Assembly (NCBI RefSeq): GCF_022965805.1
Contig: NC_133109.1
Location: forward strand, 1,565,001-1,629,000
Length of the DNA: 64,000 bases
DNA from: Primulina eburnea
Taxonomy: Eukaryota > Streptophyta > Magnoliopsida > Lamiales > Gesneriaceae
Direction: 5' to 3'
Part shown: positions 12,263 to 24,941 of the stretch, piece after piece
Numbering within the stretch: position 1 is the stretch's first letter
How the letters are laid out: each line of letters starts with the position of its first letter
Position numbers and translations under genes: made by a program
The notes under the pieces: model-generated
Seen by the model: only the letters and a program-made list of their open reading frames with translations
Database searches by the model: none
What the model was told of the DNA's origin: nothing

Positions 12263-12541
12263 TCAATTCTCCTCCAGATCTAAATATGTTGATGAATTGT
12301 CTTCATCGATGAAGTTTGAATCTCTATGTGTTTTACAAACTCTGGGGCAAGATTTATTGAGTATATCACGTCCACATAGTAACGGATTCCCCAAATAGGC
12401 TGAATCATCGAAGTGTGAGTTGGCTGGAATTTTTCCGGACAAATGGTGTAAGAGAAGTTCCAAAATCCCAAAATGCTCAGTTCCCAAATGCTGGTTGGAA
12501 TACCTCAGGAAGATGTTTTTTTTTTTTTTTTGAGAGGTCAA
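12263..12541 (-). pseudogene. LRR receptor-like protein, C-terminal fragment
   Basis: Minus-strand translation shows LSGKIPA followed by YLGNPLLCG and a Cys-containing segment. This is the last LRR and the C-terminal cap of plant LRR receptor-like proteins or kinases. It sits 3.2 kb from the next same-strand LRR fragment and is likely the far end of one gene broken up across 12.3-20.0 kb. The frame begins in a poly(A)-like tract, so no true start exists. No transmembrane segment or kinase follows. Confidence 0.7.
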
Positions 12542-13719
12542 GATAATCCAAAGAGATTAAGACACTAATGTGTTGAGGGATAGAACCTTACAAATTGTTA
12601 CTGGAAAGATTGGTCTAATAGCCTTTTGACCCTTTTTGAAACATCAAAAATTCTTAAAACCCCTCATGTAAATTTAATAAGCTAATTACCCTTGATTGTT
12701 CAAAAATATGGCTCATTACCCCCTATGTCTAAGAAATAAACCGCACGCGATGTGATTGTGAGTATTTTGTTTCTTTTTTGGATAATTTCTCACCTAAATT
12801 ATCGTAAATGACATTCTCTTGAATATTAAAATTGTTGTCTTCATTGTTCATTTGAGCCCAATTTCTTCGATACAATAGAGTCTTTCTCACATATCCAAAT
12901 CAAGCACTATAGATCGCTTGGATTTAATGTATCCAACGCCTCTGGTATATTCCTGCAACATTAGGGCTGATATCATGGTGGTGTAGTTCGAAAATAAGAA
13001 AATTAATTGCCTATTGTACTACATCTGCTCGATGAACCAGTGCGAGTTCTTTTGTTGGTACTACCCCGATGGAGACGAAGATAGATATCATGGTGATTTA
13101 AGATGTCCGAGTTTTAGCAGCTGTGGTGGTATTGACAGCCGAGGCTGGAAATTTGGTCAGAAGCACTAGTTTCGGGATTAGTTTGGTTAGATTCATTCTC
13201 GAGTACTTGGTCAGAGGCTGGAATTTTAAGATCATTGGGTACAGATGCATTCTCCATATTAGGATTATCAAATTCTAAATAAAATGATGAAGTGTCGTTA
13301 TTATCACACTTTTTATATTCAATTTAACATATGGGACCATAATTAACATGCTTCAACTTCAGGAAATTTAGGGAAAAAAGACTAGATCGTGACTTATTTA
13401 AAAAAAATGATCCACAAGTCAATTTACATAAATGTCCCTCTGTTTAAGTGTAAATACACCATTAACTTAAACTCTTAACATTAAATTCATCCATCTCATT
13501 CAGTCGACTCCAAACTAGGTTTCTCTTCCATCGACCTCCTTCCATTTCCTTTCTGACGACTCTCAATGCAAATCGTCTTTCCCTTCCCGAAATTTTTCGA
13601 CGCAGATCATTCCAATCTAAGCAAACTCAATCGGACAAATGGCTGACAAAAATCTGATAATGTTAACGTTTATTTCGATTTATTTCTTCTGTTTCTTCGA
13701 CTCGCTTGAAGAAGAAAGG
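12542..13719. other. Sequence inserted between LRR fragments
   Basis: AT-rich non-coding sequence with no recognised gene, beginning beside a poly(T) run (12520-12535). It separates the C-terminal LRR scrap from the main LRR block and may be part of an insertion that includes the palindrome field that follows. Confidence 0.35.
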
Positions 13720-15300
13720 GTCAACCAAGCGCTTGGGTCGATCCAAGCACTTCTTAACTTGTGCAATTTTTGTGTTATTTTTGAAACCAACACTAGGAAT
13801 ATTTGATGTCACAATTGATTGAGAAAACTTTGGATACATATAAATCACTGAAAATTTTAGTCTACCCAACATTTTGCTTGGGTCGACCAAAAACCAAAAT
13901 TTGGTCTACCCCCAACATTTGGTCGACCCAAGCAAAGTTATGGGTCGACCCAAGCTTTTGCTTGGGGGTCGACCTAAGCAAAATGTTGGGTAGACCCAAA
14001 ATTTGGTCTACCCAACATCGACCAAGTTTGGGTCGACCAAGTGCTTGTTTTTGTATTTGAGTTCAGATATTTTTTAGCTTATAATATGTTTGATAATCAT
14101 TGGACATTATATTGATCTTTTTAATTTTGATTTAAGTATTTATGGTGGAATTTTGTTGCTGGTCAGTTTTTTGGTCGATCCTGGTGATTTTTGGGTCGAC
14201 CGAGGTGATTTCTGTGTCGACCATGTTACTTCTGGGCCGACCTTGTTGATCCATGTTGATCTTTGGGTCGACCATGTTGATCTCTGGGTCGACCCATGTT
14301 GATTTTGGGTCAACCAAGGTTGTTTTTGGGTCGACCTTTTTTCTAACGCATGAATCCATAGATTTGATAAATATGACCGATAATTACTTAATTATGACGG
14401 ATAATTAAAAAATTTTGACCAACGTTGTATGTTTTTAACATATGAATCACATAATTTACAAGTATGAAGTATGTTCTATATTTTTACGTGTTATGACATA
14501 TGAGTCACAATTTCACAACTATGTTACATGTGTTTTGACATATGAGCCACAATTTCACAATTATATTATATGTTTAAATATATGAATCATAATTTCATAA
14601 CTATGTTACATATTTTAACATATGAATCATAATTTCACAAATTTCAAATTATATTATATGTAACATATGAATCATAATTTCACAAATTTCACAATTATGT
14701 TATATGTTTTAACATATGAATCACAATTTCACAACTATGTTACATGTTGTTTTAATATATGAATCACAATTTCACAACTATGTTACATGTTTTAACATAT
14801 GAATCACAAATTCACAATTATGTTATATGTTTTTAACATATGAATCACAATTTCACAAGTATGTTATATAATATTACATGTTTTAACAAATGAATCAAAT
14901 ATTTAGTCGAGTCGACACAAAGTAGACCTTGTTGTTTCTGGGTAAACCCTTGTTGCTTTGCTTTTGAGTCGGCCCAAAGGTATATCCTACAAAAATTAAG
15001 AGAATAAGATAATTAGAATAGACAAAAATCAATATTAATAAAATATAAAAAAAACAAGCGTGGCACACCAGGTAATTATGGGTCGACCAAGAAGAATTCT
15101 TCTCGGTCGACTAAAATTATGTTGGTCGACCAAGAAGAATTTCTTCTTGGTCGACCAACAAAATTTTTACTTAGTGGACCAACTTAATTTTGGTCGACAA
15201 ATTCTTCTGTGTGAACTCTTACTTTTTCTCAAAGTAGAATTTGGATCGACGAAATCGGTTTTGGGTCGACAAATCACGATTTGGAGAAGAAGGGGTAGAT
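13720..15300. repeat. GGTCGACC palindrome field
   Basis: The self-complementary octamer GGTCGACC, often extended to TTGGTCGACCAA or TGGGTCGACCCA, and near variants (GGTAGACC, GGTCTACC) recur many times. They occur in two blocks, 13720-14340 and 14920-15280, around an AT-rich satellite. Perfect copies include 13881, 13921, 13943, 13967 and 14031. Weak open frames in both directions are by-products of the repeat. The design (dense short palindromes) resembles the arrays in LTRs at 36-44 and 59-63 kb, so this may be the core of another old LTR, but I see no LTR ends. Confidence 0.8.
14425..14895. repeat. AT-rich tandem repeat, unit about 41 bp
   Basis: About ten imperfect copies of a unit with the core ACATATGAATCACAATTTC followed by ACAACTATGTTACATGTTTT. 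Units vary by small indels, and TTTCACAA is internally duplicated in one or two. The array splits the GGTCGACC field into two parts. There is no coding potential. Confidence 0.88.
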
Positions 15301-15699
15301 GACTCGTAAATTTTAATTGGGAGAAGATGTGTGCCGACCAAGAAGAAAGAGAAAAGGAAAATTAATTAAGTTAAATAGTTTAATTGCAGTTAATGTAATA
15401 AGCAAAAGTCAACTCCTTGTTTCTTAAAAAAATTCAGAGTCCTTGCTTTTTAAATATTTTTTGTCTCACTCCTATTTTTTTAGTTAGCCCTTCAACTTCT
15501 ACAACGTTTCCTAAAGGGTCTCAGGCTTGGCCATTGTCTCATCAATCCAAATGATTATTAAATCAGAATCCTTATGCAATGCATACATGTTTGCAACATA
15601 CAAATCTCCATAAATATTTATCAAACCATGTTTGATCACTATCACAGAAATTCGGCAAAAAAATTCATTTTAACTTTTCACCAAAAACTGTACAGACCA

Positions 15700-17045
15700 T
15701 ATAAATCTGAAGAATTAAACCTGTCGAAGGAGATGGCTTCTTAGTCATGGCCTTAAGGAAATGTAGGCATTTTGGTATTTCTCCAGAAATATAGTTTGAA
15801 GAAAGATCCAAGACTTAGATGTTTTCTAGACTACACATGCTTGGGAGCATGGCTCCGTAAAATTCGTTGAAACGTAGGCTTAGAACAACTTTATAAGCCT
15901 AAAAATTATGTTCATATGCAACTATCCAAGCTGGAATATCACTAGCTAGCCTTTCCAAACTCCAGCAGTCCTTCGTAGATAAGGGGATGCTTCCTGAGAA
16001 ACTATTTTTTGTAAATCCAACAATGATAATAATCACAACGAGCTAAGTGAGTAGGATTTTTCCGGAGAAATCATTGTTGGCCAAATTAAGAAATTGTAAA
16101 GATCCATGGTTTGCAAAACACTCCGAAAGTCGGCCAGAAAGCAGGTTGTCTGAGAGGTCTACCAATCTCCATTTTTTGGTATAGCATAGAAAAAACACTG
16201 GTGACTGGACCCATAATTCTGTTTCCTGATAGATCTAATATAGAACCTCGCGCAATTTCAGGAACAAGTTCCAATGAATCCCTAGTGTTGATGGTAGTAG
16301 AGAAAGTAATGTTGGGAAAGACACCATGTATTTGGTTACTTGATAGATTCAGATGTGCTAGTTGAGAAGCTAGATTAACAAATAATTTGGTTAAAGAAGA
16401 TATCAAGAAACACTTACCTAGTATAAAGTTGAAGTCGTTCCGGAAATTTGGCCATCCGGAGAGACTCGAAGCTATTAGTGAAAAGTTGGGATCCAATCAG
16501 GTCTACAATTTAAGGTCAACTGAGAGTTAGAAGACAACTCCAATAACGGTAACCTTGACAGATTGAAGAGATGGGGCTCAGTGACTATGTCTTCTAGCTG
16601 ATTCCAACCGAGAGACGAAACCTCCAGTTTAGAAAGACTTCCAATATGCTTTCCGTCGAAGGCCCGTTGAACATATTGTTATGAAGGAACAACAGTTCCA
16701 AGCATGGAGAGGACGTCAGATTGGGCAGAGGACCCATAAAATTTTTTGATTAGAGAAAAAGAGCAGTCAAAGATTGAATATCTAGATAGCCCTTTACAAT
16801 GAACCCATTCAATTTAGTATTGTGGAGTGCTAGTCGAGTCAGGAATGAGAACCTTGAAAAAATCAATCGGTGATCCACTTATCATATTATAACTCAAGTC
16901 CAGATGTTGCAATTTATTTTCCAGAGGATCGAACAAGTTCATCGCTAGTTCGGAAAGCTGTGTGGTCAACATGTTATCCCATATATTCAAGTATGATAAA
17001 CTACTCATATTTCCAAGGAATTTAGTAATCACTCATTCAAGTTTA
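15700..17045 (-). pseudogene. LRR receptor-like protein, middle fragments
   Basis: Several minus-strand frames carry clear plant extracellular LRRs: LQHLDLSYNMISGSP and FLGNMSSLSYLNI near 16.9-17.0 kb, LAHLNLSSNQIHGVFPN and ILDLSGNRI at 16.2-16.4 kb, and SGEIPKCL near 15.75 kb. The order along the minus strand is that of a receptor-like protein. Frameshifts and stops separate the pieces, so it is a pseudogene. The N-terminal part lies at 19.2-20.0 kb and the C-terminal part at 12.3-12.5 kb. Confidence 0.85.
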
Positions 17046-17229
17046 TTGTAAGAGAGATTGAAATGTGAAAGGGGCTAAGGTTTTCAAAGGCATTTGAAAT
17101 AGGACTTGTTAATTGTTATATAAAAATCAATAAAAGTTAGGCTAGTGTTGAGTTGACAAATAAAAATATTAGTACTAATAAAAGTTAAACTGTTATATCT
17201 AATATAAAATTAGTTCATAGATATATTTA

Positions 17230-17635
17230 ATTTTAACAAGCTCGAATCAAACTCAAATTCGAGCTCAATTGTATGTTTTACGAGCTCGAAAACGAGCCGA
17301 GCTCAAGTCAGGCTTGCTAAATATGATAAACGAGCTATTAATAAACTAAGCTCGAGCCCGGCTTGATTAACATGATACACGAGCTTTTAACGATTCGAAC
17401 TCGAGCTTTTCACAAGCTTAGTAATTTCAAGACAAGTCGAATTCTAGCCTGATGATAAAATCTCGAATAAAGCTCGAGCTTGAGCTCGAGCTCTATCAAT
17501 CTTAAACGAGCCAAACTCAAGCCAGATGATAAAAGCTCGAATCAAGCTCGAGCTCGAGCTTGAGCTTGAATTAATCTTAAACGAGCCAAGCTCAAGCCTG
17601 ATACTGTTCGGCTTGGTTTGGATCATTTACATCCC
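17230..17635. repeat. GAGCTCGAGCT-rich repeat
   Basis: Overlapping inverted and direct copies of AGCTCGAGCTTGAGCTCGAG-type sequence occur with a longer unit of about 60-70 bp (ACGAGCCAAACTCAAGCC then GATGATAAAAGCTCGAA). Similar debris (CTCGAATATATACTATTCAAG) occurs in intron 6 of the ferric reductase gene, so this is probably a dispersed repeat. Confidence 0.7.
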
Positions 17636-18009
17636 TAATCACAAGTTTCATAACCATAAAATGAAACAAACTCCCTTTTGAGAAGAAAGAAGAAAAAGTT
17701 CAAAATGAATATAAAATGTTCTTCCTTGTTTTGATCCTCTCAATTGATATTATGTTGTTTCTCATTATTGTTAATTTATTCAGATGAATTGATATTTAAG
17801 TCACAAATCTCGATAATTAATGAGCACTATTAGTAGGATTTTATTCAATCAAAATTGATAACACTATTAGAGATCAAGTTTAGTTTGGTATTTTGTATTT
17901 TATGTACACGTTTAGACCTGCCACATTCATTTAATTATTGTGGCTTATTTTTAACATGGTATTTTCACGTTTAGAGTTTATGGAATTTTTGAAATTACAC
18001 AAAGTTTGA

Positions 18010-18735
18010 AATGTATAGAATGCTATCAAATTTGAATTCTAAATATTAAAACTTATAAATCCAAATCTAAGAATTATTTTATTGCAAACTTATATTTAAG
18101 TGCAATTGCTTGAAGAATTCAAAACAACTCTATAATATAATTCTAAAATTCGAATTTAAGCGCATAACTTAGAAAATCCAAACTCAAGATATTATATCTT
18201 GAAAATTTTGGATTTTAAGCGTGGAAGGTTGTAAAATTCACATATGGAACTAAATTAGAAAGAAAAGAGAGAGAATTATGATATAGTTCAATTACATTTG
18301 TCAAAGGCTTCCTCCCACAAATTTAAGTAAGCATAACTTTATCAAATTCTAAGTAATATGTGCTTATACATCCAAATTCAATATTTTATATCTTGCTAGT
18401 TTTGACTTAATCGTTCTTTTTTAAAGAATTCAAACCTTGTATGTTATTCTCACATTTGACAATATTGTATTTTCCAACTCTATTACTTCACTTGTCATTG
18501 GATTGGTATTGAAATTCTCAAGTTTTCAAATTTTAAGCGTTATAACATAGAAATCTAAATTCAACATTTTAAATATCGTGCAAATTTATATTTAAGTGTG
18601 TTTGCTTACAAAATTTAAAACTTGGAATCTCGAATTTCAATCACAATTTGAATTTTAAGCGTAAAAGCTTACAAAACATAATTCAAGATTTAATGTCTGG
18701 CAAAGTTTTAAGCGTACACGTATTACAAAATTCAA
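18010..18735. repeat. Degenerate AT-rich repeat (TTTTAAGCG units)
   Basis: Irregular copies of a motif reading roughly AAATTCGAATTTTAAGCG followed by GCTTACAAAATTCAA recur at intervals of about 60-100 bp. They are too diverged to define a clean period by eye. No genes overlap it. Confidence 0.55.
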
Positions 18736-19190
18736 CTAGAATTAAACAATAGAGAGTACAACAACTTGTCACAATATATACAGCATGTTGTATATAATTT
18801 ATACATCATTTTTATGCCCATCAGAAGCTACTAAAGTTTCATCTTTCATTCCAAAAGATATGCATCTCATATCTTGTATTGTCATCAATGAATATGATGA
18901 AATATTCTTTTCTCGTATTTAAGGAGCTATAAAACTTTCCAGTAAAAGGATTGAAACAAAAATGTTCTCATTTGATGCTGTAAAATTTTAAGCATATGAT
19001 TGATTGTCTTTTTCAATCCAAAGTCTAAATTTAAGATCTTGGGTCACATTCCCATTTTATTTTCTTTCGTTTCAAAAATATTCTTAAAATCAATACACAA
19101 AGTATTGAATTCTGGGGCCAAGAAACTAATTGAATGAATTTACTCATATTCATTTGTTTAACACAATCTTTGCAGTCATAATTTTTAATC

Positions 19191-20040
19191 TTTGCATATT
19201 GCAGAGAAATATCAACATATTCCTATTAGGCGTCTCAGCGCCTCCCTTGCTGCTTGGGAAACTTCTTCGCAGCTTTTAAGACTTACATTTGAACGTTCTT
19301 GTTCGGTTGAGTTTTCTTTGTCTTTACTTTTGCTTAACTTCGAACACAGGTCGGCAAATCTCCAATGTAATTTTTTAATGGAACTCAACTTACTAATTGC
19401 TCGCAAGCAATTGTTTTTCTCATCATCTATAAGTACATCACTGAATTCAAGATACTCCAATGATTGAACATGAGATGCCCGATCAAGATTTTCACTATAA
19501 AGATAATTCCTCCTAATATCAAGATATAACAACTTGGAAAGATTTCCAATACTTTGAGGAACTGTTCCACTGAAATTGGAATGAGAAAGATTGAGATAAT
19601 GCAATTAGTTGAGTAAAGTAATGAACTCTGGGATAGAGGAATATCTAAAATCATTGAAACTGAGGACTGGGGAAGTTAAGTGCTTCACTTCAAGCAATGA
19701 GGGACCAATCTTACCTTTCAGAGGAGCATTGCCATATCATTGAAGCCACCGAATCGTGATGAACCTCAAAGATTCAATCGTGTGACATAATTAGTCCCGT
19801 TATGGCAGTAGGCGCCTCTCCATTTGCAGCACTCTCTTCTATTTTTTCCGGTTCCCCGAGACGAAAAGTCAGCCATATCCATCGACAAGCTCATCCTTGA
19901 AGTGGACAGGACTCAAGAGCTCGTCTCTCCCTGCCCAAGCATCTGATGTTACTTCCAGAAGCCTTTCTCACGCTCAATGAAAGCACAACACCAAATAAGA
20001 ATAGGATAAAGATTTCATCTTCATGAACTTTATGTTCATT
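19191..20040 (-). pseudogene. LRR receptor-like protein, N-terminal fragment
   Basis: Reading from about 20033 on the minus strand gives a hydrophobic leader. It is followed by CLGRERRAL, FKDELVDGYG and CCKWRGAYCHNGT, which together form the N-terminal LRR cap (Cys pair, ERxAL, CCxWxGxxC) of plant receptor-like proteins. LRRs follow at 19.6-19.8 kb, including LNLSHSNFSGTVPQSIGNLS, then a less typical region (19212-19450). At least two frame breaks occur near 19.6 and 19.75 kb, so the gene is dead. This is the 5' end of the gene whose other parts lie at 15.7-17.0 and 12.3-12.5 kb. Confidence 0.82.
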
Positions 20041-21144
20041 ACAGCTTGGATCGAGTCGATCTCTGAAAATTATACCAACTATATTTATTATTTAAAAAAA
20101 ATCGTAGTTCCCATGATCATGTGTGAAGCTAGTGAGTATATTTGACCAAGTTCGTAGAATAAATTAAAAGTCAATTTCCAACCAATACATCTACAAGGCA
20201 AAAGGGACCATAATAAATTATACAAGTAAAAAATATGTTAATTACATATATCTTCATCAGAATTGACTTGGCTATCAATATATTGGTAAACTTAGGACAG
20301 GAATAAAACCCTTGTTCTGAATGTAAGATATTGATTTTGATTTTGATTTTGATTTTACTCTCACACAAAAAATAATTCGAGCGGGTTCTGTAAAACGACT
20401 GTCAAAATAAAATAAGCGGATATAAACACTAGTTAAAATTGATATCAAGTGAACGAGATATTAATATTCAAAATCACATATATACTAGAAATAATTGTCT
20501 CGAGTGAATGGACTCCGACCGCGGTTGTAAGCTTTCGGGTTGTATGTTCACAACTCTTTAGGTCGTGTTTGAATGAGAGCATGAAACAGATTTATAAAGA
20601 ATCAAAAACAGATCATAACTTGTGTTCGTATAAGAGCAAGACCGTGAGAGCATCGCGGCTCCATGACTCATTCCAGAAATGGGCTCGTGAGACCGAGTTC
20701 TCGTTTTTTAGGACAAGTGGGGAGAGTCGTGTAGTTTGATAGGTTTGGCTGCAAGCAGTATAAATCTTTTAAATCTGTGGTGGGAAAGATGAAAACCAGA
20801 TATTGTTGAAAACTTGTATTGACACCAATTTTCCGATATCAGGTTTTTGCAATCATTTCACCTCCCCAGTATTTAATGAATTTGGTACTTATTCCCTTTG
20901 TTTTAATGCTTACACTTTTCGAAAGTAGGTATCAAATACAATAAACAATCGACAACTAATACTAGTAAAGATTCACCATAAATTCCAAGGAAAAGTGGGA
21001 AATAAATTGAACAGACTAAAAATAGCAATGACTTGTTGAGGCCAACAAACCGCACCCATGGCAGATTTTTCTTCTCATAAATACAGTAGACTGGATTCCA
21101 CAAACTATTGCACTGACCTCGTCATCTTAAACTCAAACAAGCTT
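20041..21144. other. Intergenic, no gene recognised
   Basis: No supported gene. A run of TTGATTTTGATTTTGATTTT repeats lies at 20333-20356. Short open frames on both strands lack recognisable motifs. It ends at the LINE target-site duplication. Confidence 0.4.
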
Positions 21145-21160
21145 CCCAACTCTCCTTGTA
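21145..21160. repeat. Left target-site duplication of the LINE
   Basis: CCCAACTCTCCTTGTA, 16 bp, repeated exactly at 27498-27513 on the other side of the element. Confidence 0.95.
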
Positions 21161-21272
21161 TTTTTTTTTTTTTAGGAAACAGACATATATTATAATAGAT
21201 AAAAGTCAATCAATTACAGATTTCGTGGATGAGCCTTCCACGAGTAACCACAACCGATGCTAATCACAAAAA

Positions 21273-24200
21273 TCAACAAAAAATATAACACCAATCTCTA
21301 ATTAAATCCAAAATAGAATAATTCTGGAACTTTGGTACGACAGTCGTCCATGTCGCAACTCTAAATCTGATCTTCTCCCATACTTCGTCGCTGGTCTGTT
21401 CTTTGTCATTGAATAATCTGTCATTTCGCTCCAACCAAATTGTCCAAAAAACACAATGGACTATTATGCACCAAAAATCTTTTAACCCCTTTGCCGTGAG
21501 AAATTCATTATTTGAAATCAACATATCTCCTGCCTTTGCTGGAAATGTCCACTCAAATCCCAAATGGCGCATGATTTTTGTCCAAATATTAGTCGTGAAA
21601 GCACAGTGAAGCAAAATATGATCCTGGGTCTCCTCGTCGTTCTTGCACAAATAACACCGTTGTGGGTTTAAGACAAGCTCTGGCCTTCGTCTCTGCAAGT
21701 TATCGGTAGTTTGTATTTTTCCCAAAGCCACTATCCATGAGAACACCTTCACTTTTTGTGGGATAGGTACTTTCCATATGTTGTGATAAAATGGGAATAC
21801 AGGATAAGAATCAAGCGGAAAGAATGAAGTGTAAAAAGAGTTGACAGAGAAGACACCAGACGAATCCCCTAACCAAACCCTGACATCCCCTGTGCCTACA
21901 GACAGCGATACCGACTCTAATACCCCTAGAAGATCAGTATATTCTCCCAACTCGATATCATTCAAATCCCTTCTAAACCTCACGTCCCAAGAAATGACTG
22001 AATTACCATGACTGCTGGAAACCGAGAAGAATTGAGCTATGGGTTTGTTAGAGTTCGATGCTAATAAATAAATGTGTGGAAAAGAATCTTGGAACGAGGA
22101 GAAACCCACCCACCTATCCTCCCAAAACCTAACTATATTCCCCCCCTTAAGGACCGTTGCAATCATGGTTTGACAAGTCGAATGGGATCGAGAAATAAAC
22201 TTCCAAGGACTTTTGAAAGTCGCGTTCCTTGCTACCCTTACGTCCCAGCCATTCTCGTGAAATCCGTAAATACTACCCACAACCTTTTTCCAAAGAGAAT
22301 TCCTTTCTGTAGCGCATCTCCACCACCATTTCCCTAATAGAGCCCTATTTCTCAGACGAATGTTCTCTAATCCTAGTCCTCCCCTGTCTCTCGGTTTACA
22401 CACCTGGTTCCAATTGACAACATGATTATGCGTTTCCCCATCAGCTCCATCCCATAGAAAGTTCCTCATCAATGCTTCCAACTGTTTTTCAACTTTATTG
22501 GGTACCTTGAAAATGGACATATAATAAGTTGGCATTGCATTGAGAACGGATTTTATCAAAACCAAACGAGCACCTCTAGATAGAAAAGCCTTCTTCCAAG
22601 CACCCAATTTAGTTGACATCTTGGATATCACCGGTGTCCAAAACTCCAATTTCTTCGGATCTCCACCCAACGGTAGCCCGAGGTATTTGATTGGCCACTG
22701 ATCTTTCTTACAGCCAATTGCAGCCGCTAAGGCATCAACTTCATCATCCAAACGATTTAGCCCTAACAGAGAGCTTTTTTCGAAATTAATTTTGAGGCCA
22801 GATTTCGTGCAGAAGAATTTGAGCAGCTCGACCACCACCAACAAATCTGTAGCAGACTGAATTAAGAACAGGGTATCGTCTGCAAATTGAATGTGTGTAA
22901 CTTCCATTTTATCTCTCCCAACCACAAGTCCTCTCACCTCATTTGCTGCCCTTGCCATATCAATCAATCTCCCCATTCCATCAATCACTAGATTAAACAA
23001 AAATGGTGATAATGGATCACCTTGTCTAAGACCTCTGCCCCCCCTAAACTTCCCCCTCGGTCTTCCATTAATTAAAATTGAGTACGAGACATTACTAACA
23101 CAACCCTTCATCCATTTCCTCCACTTGACCCCAAACCCCTTTTTTCTAAGGACGAAATCCATAAATCTCCAATCCACATTATCGTAAGCTTTTTCCAAAT
23201 CTATTTTCAAGACCCACCTTTTTTTCTTTTTCCTTCTATACTCTTCCACAACCTCGTTGGCAATAAGACAACAATCAGTGATCTGTCTTCCTTGAATGAA
23301 TGCACTTTGGTTTTCCGAAACTGTTATGGTCATCACCTTTCGCAATCTATTTGTCAAAACTTTAGCCAAAATTTTGTACAAACTTGTAGTCAAACTTATT
23401 GGCCTGAAATCGTTAACCTTTCTTGCCTCATTTTTTTTGGGGATAAGGCATATATACGTTTCATTCGTAACTGCATTAACAATTCCGTCTTGAAAGAATT
23501 CATCAAAAACTCTGATCAGATCATCTTTTACTGTTTCCCAGTTTTGTTGATAAAAACCTAGAGTGAAGCCATCGGGCCCCGGGGCTTTAGTACCATCGCA
23601 TTCCATCACCGCAGCTTTGACCTCCTTCTCCGCAAATGGCACTTCCAGTTGTGCTGCTTCTGACCTTGATAATGGCATCCAATCCAACCCTTCAATACCT
23701 GATCCGTCTCCTTCTGATTTTTTATACAACCTTTCGAAGAAGGTAATAATTTCATTTTGAATCTGTGCATCATCAGTAATCAAAGAACCATCTTCCAACT
23801 CAATTTTTTCTATAAAAGCCCTGTTTCTTCTGTTCTTCAATATTGAATAGAAAAATTTAGAATTTTGGTTCCCATCTTTCATCCACTTAACTTTTGCTTT
23901 CTGACCCACCATCTGTTGCTTTCTAATGGTCATAATTTCCAGCTCACATCTAGCTTCCCGTCGCTGTTCATTTAGTTGGTCTGTCCAATCTCCTTCCGCT
24001 TCTCTCGCATCTAACCCACTAACTCTGTTTTGCAATTCTGAGATTTTAACATTTAAATCACCAAAGACCTCGAAGTTTCAAATAGAAACTTCTTTTTTGA
24101 TGTTCTTTAATTTCTTCATGAACTTGTAGCCTTCCCATCCCTGTGTGATTCCTCGTTGCCACCACGTTGCAAAAGACTCTTTGAAGTTCTTATGTGTCAT

Positions 24201-24941
24201 CCAAACATTCTCGAATCTAAACGGAGTTGGTCCCCATTTTAACTTTGTGGTATCCAAAATAATCGGATAATGGTCAGATGTAAATCTCGGAAGCACTGTT
24301 TGACGGAAAGTGGGAAATAAATCTTTCCAGCCCTCAGAAATTAGATACCTGTCCAGTCTGCAACAAATTGGGGTGGCTCTGAAATTCGACCATGTGAATT
24401 TTGCATTTATCAAAGGGGGGTCATGAAGGCCCAAATCTTGTATCAACTTATCGAAACATTGTATACTTGTGGTGTAGGAGGTACTGTTTAACTTTTCACT
24501 CAAATTACGCACAACATTAAAATCGCCTCCAACACACCAGTTCTCCCCACAGATGGAATTCAGTCCCGCTAATTCATCCCACAGTAGCTCTCGATTTCTT
24601 GAGTTACAAGGTCCATAAATGGCGGTGAACCACCAAAAAATGTCATCATTCCACTGAATTTTTATTGAAGCCGAGAAATTCCCAATCAAATTATCACTTA
24701 CGCGAACCAATCTTGGATCCCACAACACCAGAATACCTCCTGATCTTCCTTCCGCTGGTAAACATACCCAATCAACGAATCTAGATTTCCACAAGCTTGC
24801 CACAAAGCGACGATCAACTGCACTTTTCTTAATCTCTAACACCACAGCAATGTCCGGGTTTTCCTTGCGTATTGTAGAGCGGACTATTTCCCTTTTTCTA
24901 GTCGACCCCCCACCCCTAATATTCCACGAGCATATCTTCAT
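21273..24941 (-). pseudogene. LINE ORF2: endonuclease and reverse transcriptase, one stop
   Basis: Starts at the ATG at 24941 and ends at 21273 (1222 codons plus stop), interrupted once by an in-frame TGA at 24080-24078, after about 287 codons. The first part is an APE-like endonuclease: KICSWNIRGGG at the start, the acidic VVLEIKK, GGDFNVVR and SDHYPI. The second part is the reverse transcriptase, with QGRQITDC, LRQGDPLSPFLFNLV and catalytic FADDTLF. It is followed by a C-terminal region ending in a zinc-binding-like CYLCKNDEETQDHILLHC. These nick target DNA and copy the element RNA at the nick. The endonuclease and RT halves are each intact, but the stop separates them. Confidence 0.93.

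Larger units (their letters stand above)
17046..19190. other. Insertion-like block between LRR fragments
   Basis: About 2.1 kb with no coding sequence, interrupting the LRR pseudogene. It contains a CTCGAG-rich repeat (17230-17635) and a degenerate AT-rich repeat (18010-18735), listed separately. No clear element ends were found. Confidence 0.5.

Noticed and set aside
13663..14359. Open frames with repeated VDP/GRP residues
   Set aside because: They are translations of the GGTCGACC palindromes and occur on both strands.
20903..21103. 66-codon hydrophobic minus-strand frame
   Set aside because: Too short, with no homologue recognised and no promoter or splice context.
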